From positions 1-64,000 of the forward strand of contig NZ_DATMFT010000011.1 of assembly GCF_035556095.1 (NCBI RefSeq): DNA of 64,000 bases, in the 5' to 3' direction. The translations under genes and the position numbers were made by a program. Source of the stretch: Parapedobacter sp035556095. Lineage in GTDB: Bacteria; Bacteroidota; Bacteroidia; Sphingobacteriales; Sphingobacteriaceae. The stretch's first letter is position 1, and the number at the start of each line of letters is the position of its first letter. Below, piece by piece: positions 35,491 through 44,257 of the stretch. A model generated the notes under the pieces. That model saw only the letters and a list, made by a program, of their open reading frames with translations. It had not been told where the DNA came from and searched no databases.

Positions 35491-36546
35491 CTATTCCAAG
35501 CCCAGTAGGCGCCGATTGCTGGCTTCGTCGGCATCGCCACCGGCAAAGTCATCGAACGTCTTCTCCGTAACGCGGATAATGTTGTCGTTGATGAATACCG
35601 CGCCTTCGCGGGCACCATCTTCAGGGTGTTTCAGTGCACATTCCCACTCCATCACAGCCCACCCCTTGAAATCGTACGCTGTCAGCTTGCTGAATATGGC
35701 TTTGAAATCCACTTGTCCATCACCCAGTGAGCGGAACCGACCAGCACGTTCCACCCAGCCCGTGTAACCACCGTATACCCCTTGTTTGCCAGTAGGGTTG
35801 AACTCCGCATCTTTCACGTGGAATGCCTTGATGCGTTCGTGGTAATGGTCGATATAAGCCAAGTAATCCAGGCATTGCAGCACAAAGTGCGAAGGGTCAT
35901 ATAGCAAGCATGCCCGTGGGTGGTTATCTACCTTTTCAAGGAAACGCTCGTAACTTACCCCGTCGTGCAGGTCTTCACCGGGATGGATTTCATAACATAC
36001 ATCCACACCTTGCTCGTCAAAAGTGTCCAATATCGGACGCCAGCGTTTGGCCAGCTCGGTAAATCCGGTATCGACCAGCCCCTGTGGGCGCTGCGGCCAT
36101 GGATACACGGTTTGCCATAGCAAAGCACCGCTGAACGTGGCATGGGCGGTGAGCCCGAGGTTGGCTGACGCCTTAGCCGCGTATTTCAATTGCTGCACGG
36201 CCCATTCGGTACGTGCCTTGGGATTGTTGTGGTATTGCGCCGGCGCGAAGCCGTCGAACTGCTCGTCGTACGCAGGATGCACCGCTACCAGCTGCCCCTG
36301 CAAGTGGGTAGATAGTTCGGTAATCTCCAGACCGATTTCGTTAATCAATCCCTTGATTTCATCGGCATAGGTCTTGCTCTCCGCCGCTTTTTGCAGGTCG
36401 AAGTAATCGGTAGCCCATGTCGGTATCTGCACCCCCTTAAACCCCAATTCCTTCGCCCAGCGGCAAATGGATTCGAGTGAGTTGAATGGTGGTTGATCGC
36501 CCAGAAACTGGGCAAGGAAAATACCGGGACCTTTAATTGTTTGCAT
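35491..36546 (-). CDS. sugar phosphate isomerase/epimerase (xylose isomerase-like TIM barrel)
   Basis: A 351-residue AP-endonuclease-2-like TIM barrel protein. Typical strands: LGFKGVQIPTWATDYFD (about 31-47), THATFSGALLW, VDVCYEIHPGEDLHDG, LYDPSHFVLQ (about 218-227), FHVKDAEFNP, GWAVMEWECAL; the Glu, Asp, His and second Glu form the likely metal site. It is read after the oxidoreductase gene with a 46-bp gap, a frequent pair in Bacteroidota sugar/inositol catabolism. Exact substrate unknown. Confidence 0.9.
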   Translation of the reverse strand: MQTIKGPGIFLAQFLGDQPPFNSLESICRWAKELGFKGVQIPTWATDYFDLQKAAESKTYADEIKGLINEIGLEITELSTHLQGQLVAVHPAYDEQFDGFAPAQYHNNPKARTEWAVQQLKYAAKASANLGLTAHATFSGALLWQTVYPWPQRPQGLVDTGFTELAKRWRPILDTFDEQGVDVCYEIHPGEDLHDGVSYERFLEKVDNHPRACLLYDPSHFVLQCLDYLAYIDHYHERIKAFHVKDAEFNPTGKQGVYGGYTGWVERAGRFRSLGDGQVDFKAIFSKLTAYDFKGWAVMEWECALKHPEDGAREGAVFINDNIIRVTEKTFDDFAGGDADEASNRRLLGLE

Positions 36547-36592
36547 AATTACTGTGAGTTTAAAACTATAACTGATTTATTTTTATCTGGGA

Positions 36593-37762
36593 CTATACTG
36601 TAAATGGCGTCCATTTTTCGGTGCTATCGTTGCTGCGCAGTACGTTGTCGAGGAAGGCCATCCCACGTACACCATCGGCTACCGATGGGAAATCTGCTCC
36701 TTCGTTTCCCCCACTGCCGCGCCGCGCACGCCATGCGTCAGCAAAGCTGCGGTACAGGTTGGCAAAAGCCTCGAGGTAACCTTCTGGATGTCCCACGGGC
36801 GTGCGACAAAAGGCACGAGCTTCAGGCGAAATGGCGGCATTGCCCCCTGCGCGGTATATCTGGGCAGGTTCGTCAAGCCATTTCACCGTTAAGGTATTGG
36901 GTTCCTGTTGGTTCCATTCCAGCCCCCCATTCTCACCATAGATACGCACCTTCAATGCGTTTTCCTCGCCTGCTGCCACCTGCGAGGCCATCAATACGCC
37001 GCTGGCCCCATTGTCAAACTGCAAGAGGATGTTCCCGTCGTCTTCCAGCCTGCGACCTTCCACATAGGTATATAACGAAGCACACAGCTGCGTGGTGCGT
37101 AAGCCCGAGATAAATTCGGCAAGGTGGAGGGCATGGGTTCCGATATCGCCCATGCAACCGCTCCTACCCGACTTGCTCGGGTCCGTACGCCATGCAGCCT
37201 GCTTATCGCCCGCCTGCTCCGAAGGTCGACTGAGCCAGCCTTGCGGATATTCCACATAAACTTTGCGGAGTTTGCCGAGTACGCCATCACGCACCAACTT
37301 CCGCGCCTGCCGCACCATCGGGTAACCGACGTATGTGTGGGTGAGCAAAAACAACAGCCCCGTTTCGTCGACCTTCTGCTGCAGTCGTTTGGCTTCTTGC
37401 AAGTCGAGCGTCATCGGCTTATCCAACACCACGTGGAATCCGTTTTCCAGTGCGAGCATAGCCGGTTCGAAATGGACATGGTTTGGCGTAACGATGCTGA
37501 CGAAATCCATGCGTTCGCCCTCTGGAAGTTCGCGCTCCGCTGCTATCATCTCTTGATAACTCCCGTAAACCCGGTTGGCAGGAAGATAAAGCGACTCGCC
37601 GCTTTCCTTCGATCGCCCCGGGTCGGAACTAAACGCTCCGCATACCAATTCGATCTGACCATCCATCACAGCGGCGATGCGATGGATTTCACCGATGAAC
37701 GCCCCTTTCCCGCCTCCTACCATTCCCATCCTCAGTTTGCGATTGATTGGATTACTGACCAT
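36593..37762 (-). CDS. Gfo/Idh/MocA family NAD(P)-dependent oxidoreductase
   Basis: A 389-residue dehydrogenase. The Rossmann start is LRMGMVGGGKGAFIG (about 10-24); the cofactor/substrate loop is HVVLDKPMTLD (about 113-123), with the usual EKP as DKP; the C-terminal domain has GRSGCMGDIGTHALHLAEF. Cytoplasmic. It leads a two-gene unit with the TIM-barrel isomerase. Oxidation of a cyclitol or hexose is likely from the family, but the substrate cannot be named. Confidence 0.92.
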   Translation of the reverse strand: MVSNPINRKLRMGMVGGGKGAFIGEIHRIAAVMDGQIELVCGAFSSDPGRSKESGESLYLPANRVYGSYQEMIAAERELPEGERMDFVSIVTPNHVHFEPAMLALENGFHVVLDKPMTLDLQEAKRLQQKVDETGLLFLLTHTYVGYPMVRQARKLVRDGVLGKLRKVYVEYPQGWLSRPSEQAGDKQAAWRTDPSKSGRSGCMGDIGTHALHLAEFISGLRTTQLCASLYTYVEGRRLEDDGNILLQFDNGASGVLMASQVAAGEENALKVRIYGENGGLEWNQQEPNTLTVKWLDEPAQIYRAGGNAAISPEARAFCRTPVGHPEGYLEAFANLYRSFADAWRARRGSGGNEGADFPSVADGVRGMAFLDNVLRSNDSTEKWTPFTV

Positions 37763-38027
37763 AATTATGTTGATTTAATTGTAAGTTACACATTGTCATC
37801 GTTGGCATTTCCCTTGTAAGGGTACACAAAAATAGCATTATTGAAAAGAATCGGGCATATTGATGCAAAGATTTTACCCAATGAAGCAAATCAGGTCACC
37901 GGCTGCCCGATGGCTGTGCCAGAATGGCGTTTCGAATGTGTTAAAAATGGTTAAATTCATCGGGTATTGGTCTCGAATATGTATTTTAGCCACTTGTATA
38001 GTTAGGTCTTAAGGTCGCGCACGTTGC

Positions 38028-38882
38028 ATGGAAAAACGAATGGTCTGGATGTTTATATGGGCGGTTATGATCTTCACGACGTTGCTCTCGGCCTGCGATC
38101 CTAAAAAACCAAAGCCAGTGGCGCGATCATTTGATCAATTTCTTTATCCTGAAGACCTGAAGGGTGTCGTCCCAGCGGGCGTAACCGGCGATGACAGTAC
38201 GCAGTTGGTACGCGCATACATCGAACAATGGTTACGTCAGCAAGCGTTGCTATACCATGCACAACGCAACGTCGATATCAATACCGAGCGCCTCAACAAA
38301 CAGGTAGAGAACTATAAAAATGGCCTCATCGTATATGAATATGAGCAAGCGCTGGTGAGCCAGAAACTGGATACAGTGGTGACGGACGATGAAATCTGGC
38401 AATATTACGATGCACGTCCAGACCTGTTCATCCTTCAGCAACCCATTCTCAAGCGTTCTTATATCCGGCTTCGTACGAATGCACCCGAACTGGACCGAGT
38501 AAAGCGGCTCTTGGTTTCATCGAATTTTGAAGAACAGGACCTGCTGGCTAAATATTGCGCCATGTATGCATCGGGCTACGCACTTCTCGATACCTCATGG
38601 CACTACGTTGACGACCTGGTAAAGGAAATCCCCCTTGCACAGATCGATGAGGAAGATTATGGGCAAATTGGGCGAATTTTTGAAATAATTGAAAATAATG
38701 AATTATATCTGATAATTTTGCACGATTCGAAATTGAGGGAAGCACGATCGCCCCTACCATTGGTACGAGGGCAAGTTCGCAATTTAATTTTGAACAAACG
38801 CAAAATCGATCTGATTGATCGCATGCAACGGAGCATCGTAGCGGATGCCCGCGAGAAGAACAACATAGAAATATACAATTAA
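38028..38882 (+). CDS. SurA-like periplasmic chaperone lipoprotein
   Basis: A 284-residue lipoprotein (MVWMFIWAVMIFTTLLSAC, Cys23). It resembles the helical N-terminal chaperone part of SurA/PpiC-type proteins (AYIEQWLRQQALLYHAQRNVDI, VTDDEIWQYYDARPDLF), but no clear parvulin motif is visible, so it may lack isomerase activity. Its stop abuts the ATG of the next gene, a full SurA-like protein, so the two are coupled and probably help outer-membrane proteins to fold. Confidence 0.8.
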   Translation: MEKRMVWMFIWAVMIFTTLLSACDPKKPKPVARSFDQFLYPEDLKGVVPAGVTGDDSTQLVRAYIEQWLRQQALLYHAQRNVDINTERLNKQVENYKNGLIVYEYEQALVSQKLDTVVTDDEIWQYYDARPDLFILQQPILKRSYIRLRTNAPELDRVKRLLVSSNFEEQDLLAKYCAMYASGYALLDTSWHYVDDLVKEIPLAQIDEEDYGQIGRIFEIIENNELYLIILHDSKLREARSPLPLVRGQVRNLILNKRKIDLIDRMQRSIVADAREKNNIEIYN

Positions 38883-40265
38883 ATGAGTAAATACAACGGC
38901 ATTTTTCTGGTTTTGGCATTAGTAAGTATATCCCGTTGGGCCATCGCCCAAGAACCACAGGTCATTGATCGGGTGGCAGCAGTGGTGGGGTCCAACATCA
39001 TTCTGGAATCTGAAATCGAGATGCAATATGCCCAGTACCTTGCCCAGGGTAATAAGGCCAGCGAAAACTTCAAATGCTACATCCTACAACAGCAGCTTAC
39101 CCAGAAATTGCTTGCCCAACAGGCGGCTATCGACTCCATCGAAGTGAGTGAAGGTGAGGTAGACGACAACATTAATTCCCGCTTGCGGTACATGTCGGGC
39201 CAAGCTGGTGGGCAGGAGCGTCTTGAGCAGTTCCTCAACCGCTCGTTGCTGCAATATAAGGAAGAAATGCGACCTAGCATATACGAACAGCTAAAGGCCA
39301 ACAAGATGCAACAAAACATCGTTGCGGGCATCGATGTAACACCGTTGGAAGTACGGCGATATTTCGAATCGCTGGACGCTGACAGCCTTCCTTACTTCAA
39401 CACCGAAGTGGAAGTGGGTGAATTGGTGGTATTTCCCGAACTTACACGTGAGGAAAAACAGCAATTCCGTGACCGCGCCGAGGACCTTCGCCAACAGGTG
39501 ATAGACGGTTCTGACTTTGCGACGATAGCACGGCTATATTCCCAAGATGGCGGCTCCGCAGCCTATGGTGGCGACCTGGGTTTCCATACCCGAGACATGA
39601 TGGTAAAGGAATATACGGCGGTATCGTTCCGGATGAAGCCGGGCGAGGTGTCGCCGGTTTTCGAATCCGAACACGGCTTCCATTTTCTCGAAGTGCTGGA
39701 GCGTCGGGGTGAGGAAGTGCGGACCCGGCATATCCTTATTCAAATCAAGCCAACGGCAGCCAGCTTGGAGCGGGCCAAAACACGTATCGATAGTATTTAC
39801 GGAAACGTGGTAAACAAGAAACTCGATTTCTACAGTGCTGCAACGCTCTATTCTGACAATAAAGAAACAAAGTATAATGGCGGCATGTTGCTTAATATGG
39901 AAAATCAGCAAAGCCGCACAACGCTGATTCCGGCTGACAAACTGGACGCCTCCGTTTTCACGGCGATTGATACGCTTCAACCGGGTGAATATTCCCGACC
40001 GGCCCAGTTTACAGACCGCACCGGAAAAACCGGATACCGGTTTACATACCTGAAGTCGCGGACACCACCCCATCAAGCCAACCTTGACATGGACTTTGCT
40101 AAAATTAAGGAAGCTGCCCTGGAGGATAAGATCAATCGGGAGCTAAGCCAATGGTTTGAAAAGCGCCGGGAAGTAACGTTTATCGATATCAACGAAGCAT
40201 ATCACAGCTGTGACGACCTGAAGATTTGGCTGAAGGACAAGCAAACAACTGTAGCGAAGCTTTAA
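38883..40265 (+). CDS. SurA-like peptidylprolyl isomerase
   Basis: A 460-residue periplasmic folding factor with a signal peptide (GIFLVLALVSISRWAIAQ). The SurA N-terminal domain (about 26-170; VIDRVAAVVGSNIILESEIE) is followed by two parvulin domains: one with FATIARLYSQDGGSAAYGGDLGF (about 202-224) and HGFHFLEVLERRGEEVRTRHIL, and a second more diverged one (about 280-390). The start follows the stop of the preceding chaperone-like gene with no gap. Confidence 0.92.
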   Translation: MSKYNGIFLVLALVSISRWAIAQEPQVIDRVAAVVGSNIILESEIEMQYAQYLAQGNKASENFKCYILQQQLTQKLLAQQAAIDSIEVSEGEVDDNINSRLRYMSGQAGGQERLEQFLNRSLLQYKEEMRPSIYEQLKANKMQQNIVAGIDVTPLEVRRYFESLDADSLPYFNTEVEVGELVVFPELTREEKQQFRDRAEDLRQQVIDGSDFATIARLYSQDGGSAAYGGDLGFHTRDMMVKEYTAVSFRMKPGEVSPVFESEHGFHFLEVLERRGEEVRTRHILIQIKPTAASLERAKTRIDSIYGNVVNKKLDFYSAATLYSDNKETKYNGGMLLNMENQQSRTTLIPADKLDASVFTAIDTLQPGEYSRPAQFTDRTGKTGYRFTYLKSRTPPHQANLDMDFAKIKEAALEDKINRELSQWFEKRREVTFIDINEAYHSCDDLKIWLKDKQTTVAKL

Positions 40266-40296
40266 GAGGTAAGATTAAGGAGCAAGGAGCAAAGAC

Positions 40297-41166
40297 TTAC
40301 GACTCAAACAACATCTCAATAATAACCCGCCATTGGAAATCGGGCTGTAGTTGCCATATGCGCACATAATTACATTTCAGCGTCTCAGAAGATGATGCCG
40401 TAGCTACATCAGCTTCGCCATAAGAGTATGCGAGTTCACCGCTAATTGATCGACTCGCTACAAGCGATCTCGATTGCACCGCCAAATCCTGCTCCTTCAC
40501 AAAATCAAGAATGGCCGACTTACCAATAATGGGGGTTTTCCACGGGAAATAAAGCCGCGCATCTTCCGCCAGGAACTCACCATAAGCGATTGCTGCATCG
40601 GTTTTGAGTACGGTAGCTAGCAATTGGTCATTGCTCATCACGATTTCCTTCCGCTGCTGTATACGTTCTTTGGTCTTGAAGCGCCTAAATTCTTTGTCGT
40701 CCGGCTCGACGTAACGGATATCGGGTTCCTCATTGCCCCCATGGTGTTCAATCTGTGCACGAAGATCGATTTTCCAATTGCCCTTGCGGTCGCGTCGCCA
40801 CACGGTGAGATACTCGCCATACCGTTTGATTGCCCCAATACGTTGGAAGGACAAGGTACCGGTCGTTACGCCCCATTCCATGCTCTTGGCAATGGCTGCA
40901 AAAGTAGGGCGCCACGTCATCACATCGGGAATATTCGGGCGGTTGTTCAGGTATGTTAGCGCATCCATCGGCGCTGGGCCGAAAAACGTGGAGTTTTGAT
41001 CCACTACGGACATGAACGCCGCATGCGGCCCTTTGATTTCCGAGAGCCGCGCCGCGGTCCGATCTGCCATCAATAAGCTCCCTACCTTGCCGAGCATCTG
41101 GGCGGTTACCGAATGGACGGTAACCATCAAAAAAACAGTAAAACCAATCCTGCTAATAACGGTCAT
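40297..41166 (-). CDS. exported NTF2-like (SnoaL/DUF4440) protein
   Basis: A 289-residue protein with an N-terminal signal (SRIGFTVFLMVTVHSVTAQ). Two NTF2-like halves can be seen: the first with AAFMSVVDQNSTFFGPAPMDALTYLNN and YGEYLTVWRRDRKGNWKIDL, the second with AAIAYGEFLAEDARLYFPWKTPIIG and NYVRIWQLQPDFQWRVIIE. Such folds bind small ligands or act in stress responses. It follows cysS by 9 bp and may be co-transcribed. No function can be assigned. Confidence 0.72.
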   Translation of the reverse strand: MTVISRIGFTVFLMVTVHSVTAQMLGKVGSLLMADRTAARLSEIKGPHAAFMSVVDQNSTFFGPAPMDALTYLNNRPNIPDVMTWRPTFAAIAKSMEWGVTTGTLSFQRIGAIKRYGEYLTVWRRDRKGNWKIDLRAQIEHHGGNEEPDIRYVEPDDKEFRRFKTKERIQQRKEIVMSNDQLLATVLKTDAAIAYGEFLAEDARLYFPWKTPIIGKSAILDFVKEQDLAVQSRSLVASRSISGELAYSYGEADVATASSSETLKCNYVRIWQLQPDFQWRVIIEMLFES

Positions 41167-41175
41167 TTCTACTAA

Positions 41176-42639
41176 TCAAATCTTATTCCAAAGCGTGCCC
41201 TCTTTGCTGTCCTTGAGCTGAACACCTATCGTATTCAAGCCTTCTCGTATACGGTCTGATGTGGCGTAATCCTTATGTTGTTTTGCTTCGTTGCGCAGGT
41301 TGATAACGACCTCCATCAACTTCTCGAAATCGTCAGATCCGGTATTGTCGTCGACCAGTCCCAACACGTCATGGACGAAATCCTGCATCAACGTTTTGAG
41401 TGCTGACAAAGAGGCTTCATCGATGGTGAGCTTGCCATCGTACACGCTATTGACAATACGTACTGCTTCAAACAATTCGGCAATCAGCACCGGGCTGTTG
41501 AAATCGTCGTCCATCGCCGCATAACAACGTTGTTTGAGTTCATCGATATTCACATCGACGTTCTTGGCTGTCGCTTTCAGTTTGGGTAGCAGCGCCATCG
41601 CATTCATGAGCCTCTTATAGCCTTTATCTGCTGCGTCCAAGGCATCGTTAGAGAAATCGAGTGTACTCCGGTAATGGGCTTGCAGCATAAAAAAGCGGAC
41701 GGCCATGGGCGAATATCCACGTTCGAGCAGCGGGTGGCTACCACTGAAAAGTTCGTAGGGCAGGAAGCCGTTGCCGGCAGATTTCGACATCCGCGTGCCG
41801 TTTACGGTCAGCATATTCGTATGCATCCAATAGGTCGCCGGCTGGGTATGGTTACATGCTTGCGATTGTGCAATCTCGTTGGTATGATGCGTAGCCGCAA
41901 GGTCCATCCCACCTCCATGGATATCGAAGCGGTCGCCCAGGTATTTACTGCTCATGGCCGAACATTCGATATGCCAGCCCGGGAAGCCAACGCCCCACGG
42001 TGAAGGCCAGCGCATGATATGCTCTGGTTTAGCTTTGATCCAAAGCGCGAAATCAAGGCGACCACGCTTCTCGTCCTGTCCATTGAGCTGCCGTGTATTG
42101 TTAAGCATGTCGTCCAGTTTACGATTGGTAAGGACGGTGTAATCGTATGTTTTGACATATTTTTCAACATCGAAATACACGGTACCATTCACTTCGTAAG
42201 CATAGCCTTGGTTGATAATTTCCTTGACCATCTCAATCTGCTCGGAAATATGGCCCGTAGCCGTAGGTTCGATGCTGGGAGGCAATGTATTAAACAGTCG
42301 TAGCACTTCATGGAAGCCCAACGTGTACTTCTGCACGATTTCCATAGGCTCCAATTGCTCCAGTTTCGCTTTCTTAGCAAACTTGTCGTCGCCTTCATCG
42401 TTATCTCCCTCTAGGTGGCCTGCATCAGTGATGTTACGCACATAGCGCACCTTGTAGCCCAAGTGCTGGAGGTAACGGAATATGAGGTCGAACGATACAA
42501 ACGTACGGCAATTGCCTAAATGCACATCGCTATACACCGTTGGGCCGCATACGTACATACCAACAAAGGGCGGGTTTAACGGTTCGAATTTTTCCTTAGT
42601 CCTTGTTAACGTGTTATACAGCACCAGTTGGTTATCCAT
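41176..42639 (-). CDS. cysS: cysteinyl-tRNA synthetase
   Basis: A 487-residue class I aminoacyl-tRNA synthetase charging tRNA-Cys. ATG 42639 (MDNQLVLYNTLTRTKEKF) is the right start; the frame start at 42711 adds a non-homologous tail. Motifs: GPTVYSDVHLGNCRTF (HIGH-type, about 31-46), the zinc-binding region with GWHIECSAMSSKYLG, and RMSKSAGN (KMSKS). The C-terminal helical domain is complete. It marks the left, conserved border of the accessory islet that follows. Confidence 0.97.
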   Translation of the reverse strand: MDNQLVLYNTLTRTKEKFEPLNPPFVGMYVCGPTVYSDVHLGNCRTFVSFDLIFRYLQHLGYKVRYVRNITDAGHLEGDNDEGDDKFAKKAKLEQLEPMEIVQKYTLGFHEVLRLFNTLPPSIEPTATGHISEQIEMVKEIINQGYAYEVNGTVYFDVEKYVKTYDYTVLTNRKLDDMLNNTRQLNGQDEKRGRLDFALWIKAKPEHIMRWPSPWGVGFPGWHIECSAMSSKYLGDRFDIHGGGMDLAATHHTNEIAQSQACNHTQPATYWMHTNMLTVNGTRMSKSAGNGFLPYELFSGSHPLLERGYSPMAVRFFMLQAHYRSTLDFSNDALDAADKGYKRLMNAMALLPKLKATAKNVDVNIDELKQRCYAAMDDDFNSPVLIAELFEAVRIVNSVYDGKLTIDEASLSALKTLMQDFVHDVLGLVDDNTGSDDFEKLMEVVINLRNEAKQHKDYATSDRIREGLNTIGVQLKDSKEGTLWNKI

Positions 42640-42729
42640 GGGCGCGAAAATACGAATAATAATATTATTTATATCTTCAGCGCACTGCTGTGTGGCAGTC
42701 AATTTATTCACCTATCCTTTGCCCGTACA

Positions 42730-42870
42730 ATGCCAATTTGGCTAAATGTGGCAAAACTGACATTGGATAATTTCGAACAGACTACCCCCTCGGCTATCCT
42801 GCAGCGGGGCCGCGATTATTTCGACGGCGGCAGTGTTACGGAATTTTTGCAAACATCGCAGATTCACCAA
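42730..42870 (+). pseudogene. SWIM zinc-finger protein gene, N-terminal fragment
   Basis: A plus-strand frame beginning MPIWLNVAKLTLDNFEQ continues with AILQRGRDYFDGGSVTEF. This is very like the start of Bacteroidota SWIM zinc-finger proteins, where LxxxNFEQxI...ILxRGxxYYxxGxV is typical and the protein runs to several hundred residues. After about 45 residues the likeness stops (near 42870), just before the stop of the minus-strand ATPase gene. No SWIM CxCxnCxH motif follows. I read it as the remnant of a gene cut by insertion or deletion. Confidence 0.6.
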
Positions 42871-42889
42871 ACCAAGTCAGCGAGCCTGC

Positions 42890-44083
42890 TCAATACAAAA
42901 AACCAAACAACCATAGTGGCACCCTATTTCCGTTGCCCACTTCGATATCGTCGGCAGCGATGTAAGCATTGTCCAGTCCTGCCAGTTGGCGGAAGCTTTT
43001 CTTTGCTCCCCCCACTTCGATCGTGTACCTACCGTCAAGGACGAAATCACCCTTCTTGGCCAAATCCACGCGGTGTCCGGCATTACGCAGTTGACTGACA
43101 AAGAAGCTCTCTCGTACACTGCCTTCATTCTTAGGTTGGGTGGAAATGGCATGGAAGAGATTCGGATTGTCCAACAACAGTTTACCGGGCTTTTCCATCG
43201 GCCCAAGCCCTTTTCCTTCCAGATACACCTGTTGGACCAACCGGGCTTTTTCGAGGTAGTGGAGGTATTGGATGAGGGTTACCCTTCCCATGCCGATGGT
43301 CTTTGCCAATTCGGAAACGTTGGGTTTAAAGGGAACTTGGGTAGCCAGGCTCGCCAGCAATTGATTGATTTTACGGATCTGTTGTTTATCCACGTCCTCA
43401 ATGAACGCAAGATCGTAAGCGACGGTCAAGTTTACGACATTTGCAAGCTGGTTAGTATAACCTTTTATATCTTCTTTATAGAATGGGTAGTATCCGTATG
43501 CGGTATATTGCTCAAACAACTTGACAGGTTTCACACTGTTCAGCGCTGTCGCCAACACAACGTGCTCATCGAATAACTGGCCGAGCGGAATAGGATCGTG
43601 ATGGACGCCATACTCGAACAACAGGAACTCGCGGAAAGACAGCCCTGGCAAATGGTATACATGTGCCCGTCGGCTCAAGTCCACCTCCAGCGAAAGCATC
43701 TCTACGATGGAAGAACCGGTGAATACCAGCTGCAGGTCTTTATAGAAATCGTACAGGTTCTTCAGCTCACGTGCCCAACCTTCGTATTTGTGCACTTCAT
43801 CAATAAACAGGTACCTGCCCCCCGACTTCCGGAAGGATTCTGCCGTCTCCACCAACGAATGTGTCGCAAAGTATAAATCGTCTAGGCTGACGTACAGCAT
43901 TTCTTCGGGTGGAACATCCAACAGCCGCATGCGCTGTAACAGCAGGGTCGATTTGCCGACCCCGCGTGCGCCGAGCAAACCAATGAGCCGATTCTGCCAA
44001 TTGATACGGCTCAATAACGGCCGCTGAAATCCCATTTCCGCTTGGCTTAAGAGGATTGCTGACTTTTCCCTTAGAATATCCAT
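42890..44083 (-). CDS. AAA_14/DUF4143-type ATPase
   Basis: A 397-residue P-loop ATPase of the archaeal-type/AAA_14 group with a DUF4143-like C-terminus. Walker A is LLGARGVGKSTLL (about 35-47) and Walker B RYLFIDEVHKYEGW (about 88-101). The sensor-like QLVFTGSS follows, then a winged-helix region (SELAKTIGMGRVTLIQYLHYLEKARLVQ) and the end with FFVSQLRNAGHRVDLAKKGDF and TIEVGGAKKS. These genes are scattered widely by transfer and their function is poorly known. Upstream lie three evenly spaced palindromes that may be its operators. It is in the accessory islet between cysS and der. Confidence 0.88.
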   Translation of the reverse strand: MDILREKSAILLSQAEMGFQRPLLSRINWQNRLIGLLGARGVGKSTLLLQRMRLLDVPPEEMLYVSLDDLYFATHSLVETAESFRKSGGRYLFIDEVHKYEGWARELKNLYDFYKDLQLVFTGSSIVEMLSLEVDLSRRAHVYHLPGLSFREFLLFEYGVHHDPIPLGQLFDEHVVLATALNSVKPVKLFEQYTAYGYYPFYKEDIKGYTNQLANVVNLTVAYDLAFIEDVDKQQIRKINQLLASLATQVPFKPNVSELAKTIGMGRVTLIQYLHYLEKARLVQQVYLEGKGLGPMEKPGKLLLDNPNLFHAISTQPKNEGSVRESFFVSQLRNAGHRVDLAKKGDFVLDGRYTIEVGGAKKSFRQLAGLDNAYIAADDIEVGNGNRVPLWLFGFLY

Positions 44084-44093
44084 TAATCAAATT

Positions 44094-44173
44094 GTTTTTA
44101 TATGAAAACAAAAATAACTAAAAATGCTTTCAATTGGAAACAATAAGCATGAAAAGTGTTTTTATATCAAAAC
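44094..44173. promoter_or_regulatory. three 16-bp palindromic boxes at exact 32-bp spacing
   Basis: GTTTTTATATGAAAAC (44094-44109), GCTTTCAATTGGAAAC (44126-44141) and GTTTTTATATCAAAAC (44158-44173) begin exactly 32 bp apart, about three helical turns. All fit the pattern G(T/C)TTT-n6-(A/G)AAAC. The first lies 10 bp before the ATPase start codon. They look like operators for a dimeric regulator, possibly the ATPase itself through its winged-helix part. Confidence 0.65.
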
Positions 44174-44177
44174 AAAA

Positions 44178-44205
44178 TAGATAGGGGTACTATTTAACAA
44201 CCCCT
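44178..44205 (-). terminator. possible terminator after the DUF4157 protein gene
   Basis: On the minus strand AGGGGT and ACCCCT can form a 6-bp stem with an 11-nt loop, followed by a T-rich stretch (CTATTTTGTTTTG). It would end transcription of the large gene before the ATPase promoter boxes. The stem is short. Confidence 0.35.
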
Positions 44206-44257
44206 CCAAATAAGCGACCTTCTCCTTATTCTGCCTCAGTAAGGCGCACCGGCTCTT

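Noticed and set aside
38028..40265. The two SurA-like genes as one gene split by a frameshift
   Set aside because: Each has its own signal sequence and they are adjacent rather than overlapping in different frames; two chaperones are more likely.
42640..42711. N-terminal extension of cysteinyl-tRNA synthetase
   Set aside because: The family starts at MDNQLVLYNT; the upstream residues are not conserved in type.
43000..43098. Continuation of the SWIM-like plus-strand frame to 43098
   Set aside because: It is antisense to the ATPase gene and loses all family likeness after about 42870.
42890..44083. Transposition-helper (IstB-like) ATPase
   Set aside because: The C-terminal half matches the DUF4143-type layout, and there is no transposase partner.
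44094..44173. Possible CRISPR or inverted-repeat ends of a transposon
   Set aside because: Three 16-bp boxes with 16-bp gaps are too short for repeats and spacers, and no transposase is present; operator function fits better.
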